A DNA stretch of 64,000 nucleotides from assembly GCF_001660485.1 (NCBI RefSeq), contig NZ_CP013979.1, forward strand, positions 1,240,001 to 1,304,000, read 5' to 3'. Source of the DNA: Agromyces aureus. Its GTDB lineage: Bacteria; Actinomycetota; Actinomycetes; Actinomycetales; Microbacteriaceae. The position numbers were made by a program, and so were the translations under genes. Shown piece after piece: positions 62,994-64,000 of this stretch. The notes below the pieces were generated by a model that was not told where the DNA came from, searched no databases, and saw nothing but the letters and a program-made list of their open reading frames with translations. How positions within the stretch are numbered: position 1 is the first letter of the stretch; each line of letters opens with the position of its first letter.

Positions 62994-64000
62994 ATGAGGT
63001 GGAGCGGGCAGCAGTTGGGGGTCGACCAGGCCGGCACCCTGCCCGGTCTCGCCCGTCTCAACAACCTCGTGCGCACCGTGCAGACGCCCGAGTTCGCCGG
63101 CATGACCTTTCACGAGGTGCTCGCGAAGTCTGCGCTCAACCACGTGCCGGGCCCGTCGTCGATGCCGTTCAGCTGGACCGTCAACCCCTACCGGGGCTGC
63201 AGCCATGCTTGCGTCTACTGCCTAGACCCCGACACCGTCATCACGATGAGCGACGGGCGCGAGAAACTGCTCCGCGATCTCGAGGTCGGCGAGGAAGTGA
63301 TCGGCACCCGCGTCGACGGGCGATACCGGCGGTACACGCCCGCGACGGTCCTCGCCAAGTGGTCGACCCGGAAGCAGGCTTACCGCATCACGCTCGCCGA
63401 TGGCACAGCGATCATCGCGAGCGGCGACCACCGGTTCTTGACGGAGCGGGGTTGGAAGCACGTCACTGGGGCCATGAGCGGTCCGGGTCAGCGGCCGTAC
63501 CTCACCACCGGGAACTCGCTCATGGGGTTCGGCCGAGCCGGCGGTCGTCCTGAGATCTCGATCGACTCCGACCGCTACGCGATGGGATATCTCGCTGGCA
63601 TGATCCGAGGAGACGGGCTGCTGTTCGCGCGTACATACACGCGACCGAGCGGAACCCCGAACAACGTCCACCAGTTCCGGCTCGCACTCGCAGACCCCGA
63701 GGCGCTCGTCCGAACGCGCGCCTATCTCGAGCGGTTCGGCATCACGACGAAGTCGTTCGAGTTCGCTCCGGCCAGCGCGACGCGTCGTCCGATGTCCGCG
63801 ATCCGTACCGCCCGTCGTGCCGACCACGAGTCGATCTCACGCCTGATCTCCTGGCCGCAAGACCCGTGCGATGAGTGGGCGGCAGGATATCTGGGGGGCA
63901 TCTTCGATGCCGAGGGGTCGTGCAGCCGTGGCATCCTCCGCATCTCGAACAAAGACGAAGCGATCCTCGTCGCCATCGAGCAGGCGCTGGTGCGGTTCAT
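62994..64000 (+). CDS. Rv2578c-type radical SAM protein interrupted by an intein, 3' partial
   Basis: Open from ATG 62994 to the window end (335 codons visible). Residues 1-79 are the N-extein: TVNPYRGCSHACVY, the start of the radical SAM CxxxCxxC iron-sulfur motif of SplB/Rv2578c-like proteins. At residue 80 the intein begins with CLDPDTVITMSDG (splicing block A, Cys1); block B is TAIIASGDHRFLTERGW. A LAGLIDADG endonuclease follows, with motifs YLAGMIRGDG and YLGGIFDAEG. The intein uses codons rare elsewhere here (TAT, GGA, CGA, ACA, AAA). The C-terminal splice site and the rest of the enzyme lie beyond the window. M. tuberculosis Rv2578c is damage-inducible, matching the SOS box. Confidence 0.92.
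   Translation, partial: MRWSGQQLGVDQAGTLPGLARLNNLVRTVQTPEFAGMTFHEVLAKSALNHVPGPSSMPFSWTVNPYRGCSHACVYCLDPDTVITMSDGREKLLRDLEVGEEVIGTRVDGRYRRYTPATVLAKWSTRKQAYRITLADGTAIIASGDHRFLTERGWKHVTGAMSGPGQRPYLTTGNSLMGFGRAGGRPEISIDSDRYAMGYLAGMIRGDGLLFARTYTRPSGTPNNVHQFRLALADPEALVRTRAYLERFGITTKSFEFAPASATRRPMSAIRTARRADHESISRLISWPQDPCDEWAAGYLGGIFDAEGSCSRGILRISNKDEAILVAIEQALVRF

Noticed and set aside
62978..63553. 191-codon plus-strand ORF near the window end
   Set aside because: Out-of-frame reading of the radical SAM/intein gene; the correct frame starts at 62994 and stays open to the end.

Overview
The window is high-GC chromosomal DNA, almost fully coding, with GTG/ATG starts, many 4-base ATGA/GTGA gene overlaps and several starts that look leaderless. 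The core order SRP RNA / tRNA-Ser ... dnaX-recR ... lysC-asd, the urate/allantoin cluster, the WhiB7-era style ABC-F gene with a leader peptide, and a LexA box of the TCGAAC-N4-GTTCGA type all point to Actinomycetota. The very frequent GGATGCC/GGCATCC motif and gene content suggest Microbacteriaceae (Agromyces-like); the family-level placement is an inference, not a search result.

Layout. 1-7.4 kb (+): a urate-to-glycerate operon: tartronate semialdehyde reductase (cut by the window edge), glyoxylate carboligase, a single open frame joining glycerate kinase, allantoinase and a peroxiredoxin, then OHCU decarboxylase, hydroxyisourate hydrolase and uricase. 7.5-15.0 kb: stand-alone LigD-type primase/polymerase, AraC regulator divergent from an SRPBCC protein, small membrane proteins, a HerA-like ATPase with a GNAT enzyme, and two small unknown genes. 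15.0-15.5 kb (-): SRP RNA followed by tRNA-Ser(GGA), whose 3' end and following hairpin are duplicated. 15.7-19.0 kb (-): flavin monooxygenase, BASS-type transporter and NAD epimerase, translationally coupled. 19.2-22.6 kb: pta-ackA. 22.7-25.2 kb: ArsR-like regulator plus MFS exporter, and a DksA/TraR zinc-finger protein. 25.3-35.4 kb: dnaX-recR, small proteins, a large secreted phosphodiesterase-type enzyme, lysC (with an internal start for a beta subunit) and asd. 35.5-43.5 kb: GDSL lipoprotein, a histidine kinase coupled to a degenerate GGDEF-like membrane protein, lipoprotein, GT2 glycosyltransferase, an OmpR-type response regulator and a membrane-anchored GH6 protein.

43.6-49.5 kb holds two divergent units that together fit an oxidative amino-sugar route: PLP-dependent dehydratase-like enzyme, N-acyl-D-amino acid deacylase, IclR regulator and RidA on one strand; 2-keto-3-deoxygluconate kinase and KDPG aldolase on the other. 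49.7-58.9 kb (+) follows with a complete family-5 ABC importer, ROK regulator, GH4 glycosidase and BadF-type sugar kinase. This 15-kb block looks like one carbohydrate-utilisation locus, plausibly for chitin/chito-oligosaccharide or aldonate products.

59.1-64 kb: malate:quinone oxidoreductase; an ABC-F ATPase preceded by a ~300-base leader with an Arg-rich short ORF; and, cut by the window end, a radical SAM protein of the Rv2578c type under a perfect LexA (SOS) box, interrupted exactly at its Fe-S cysteine motif by an intein carrying a LAGLIDADG endonuclease.

Most promising points: the three-enzyme fusion, the amino-sugar cluster, the ABC-F leader, the intein/SOS-box gene, and the dispersed GGATGCC motif that overrides codon preference.
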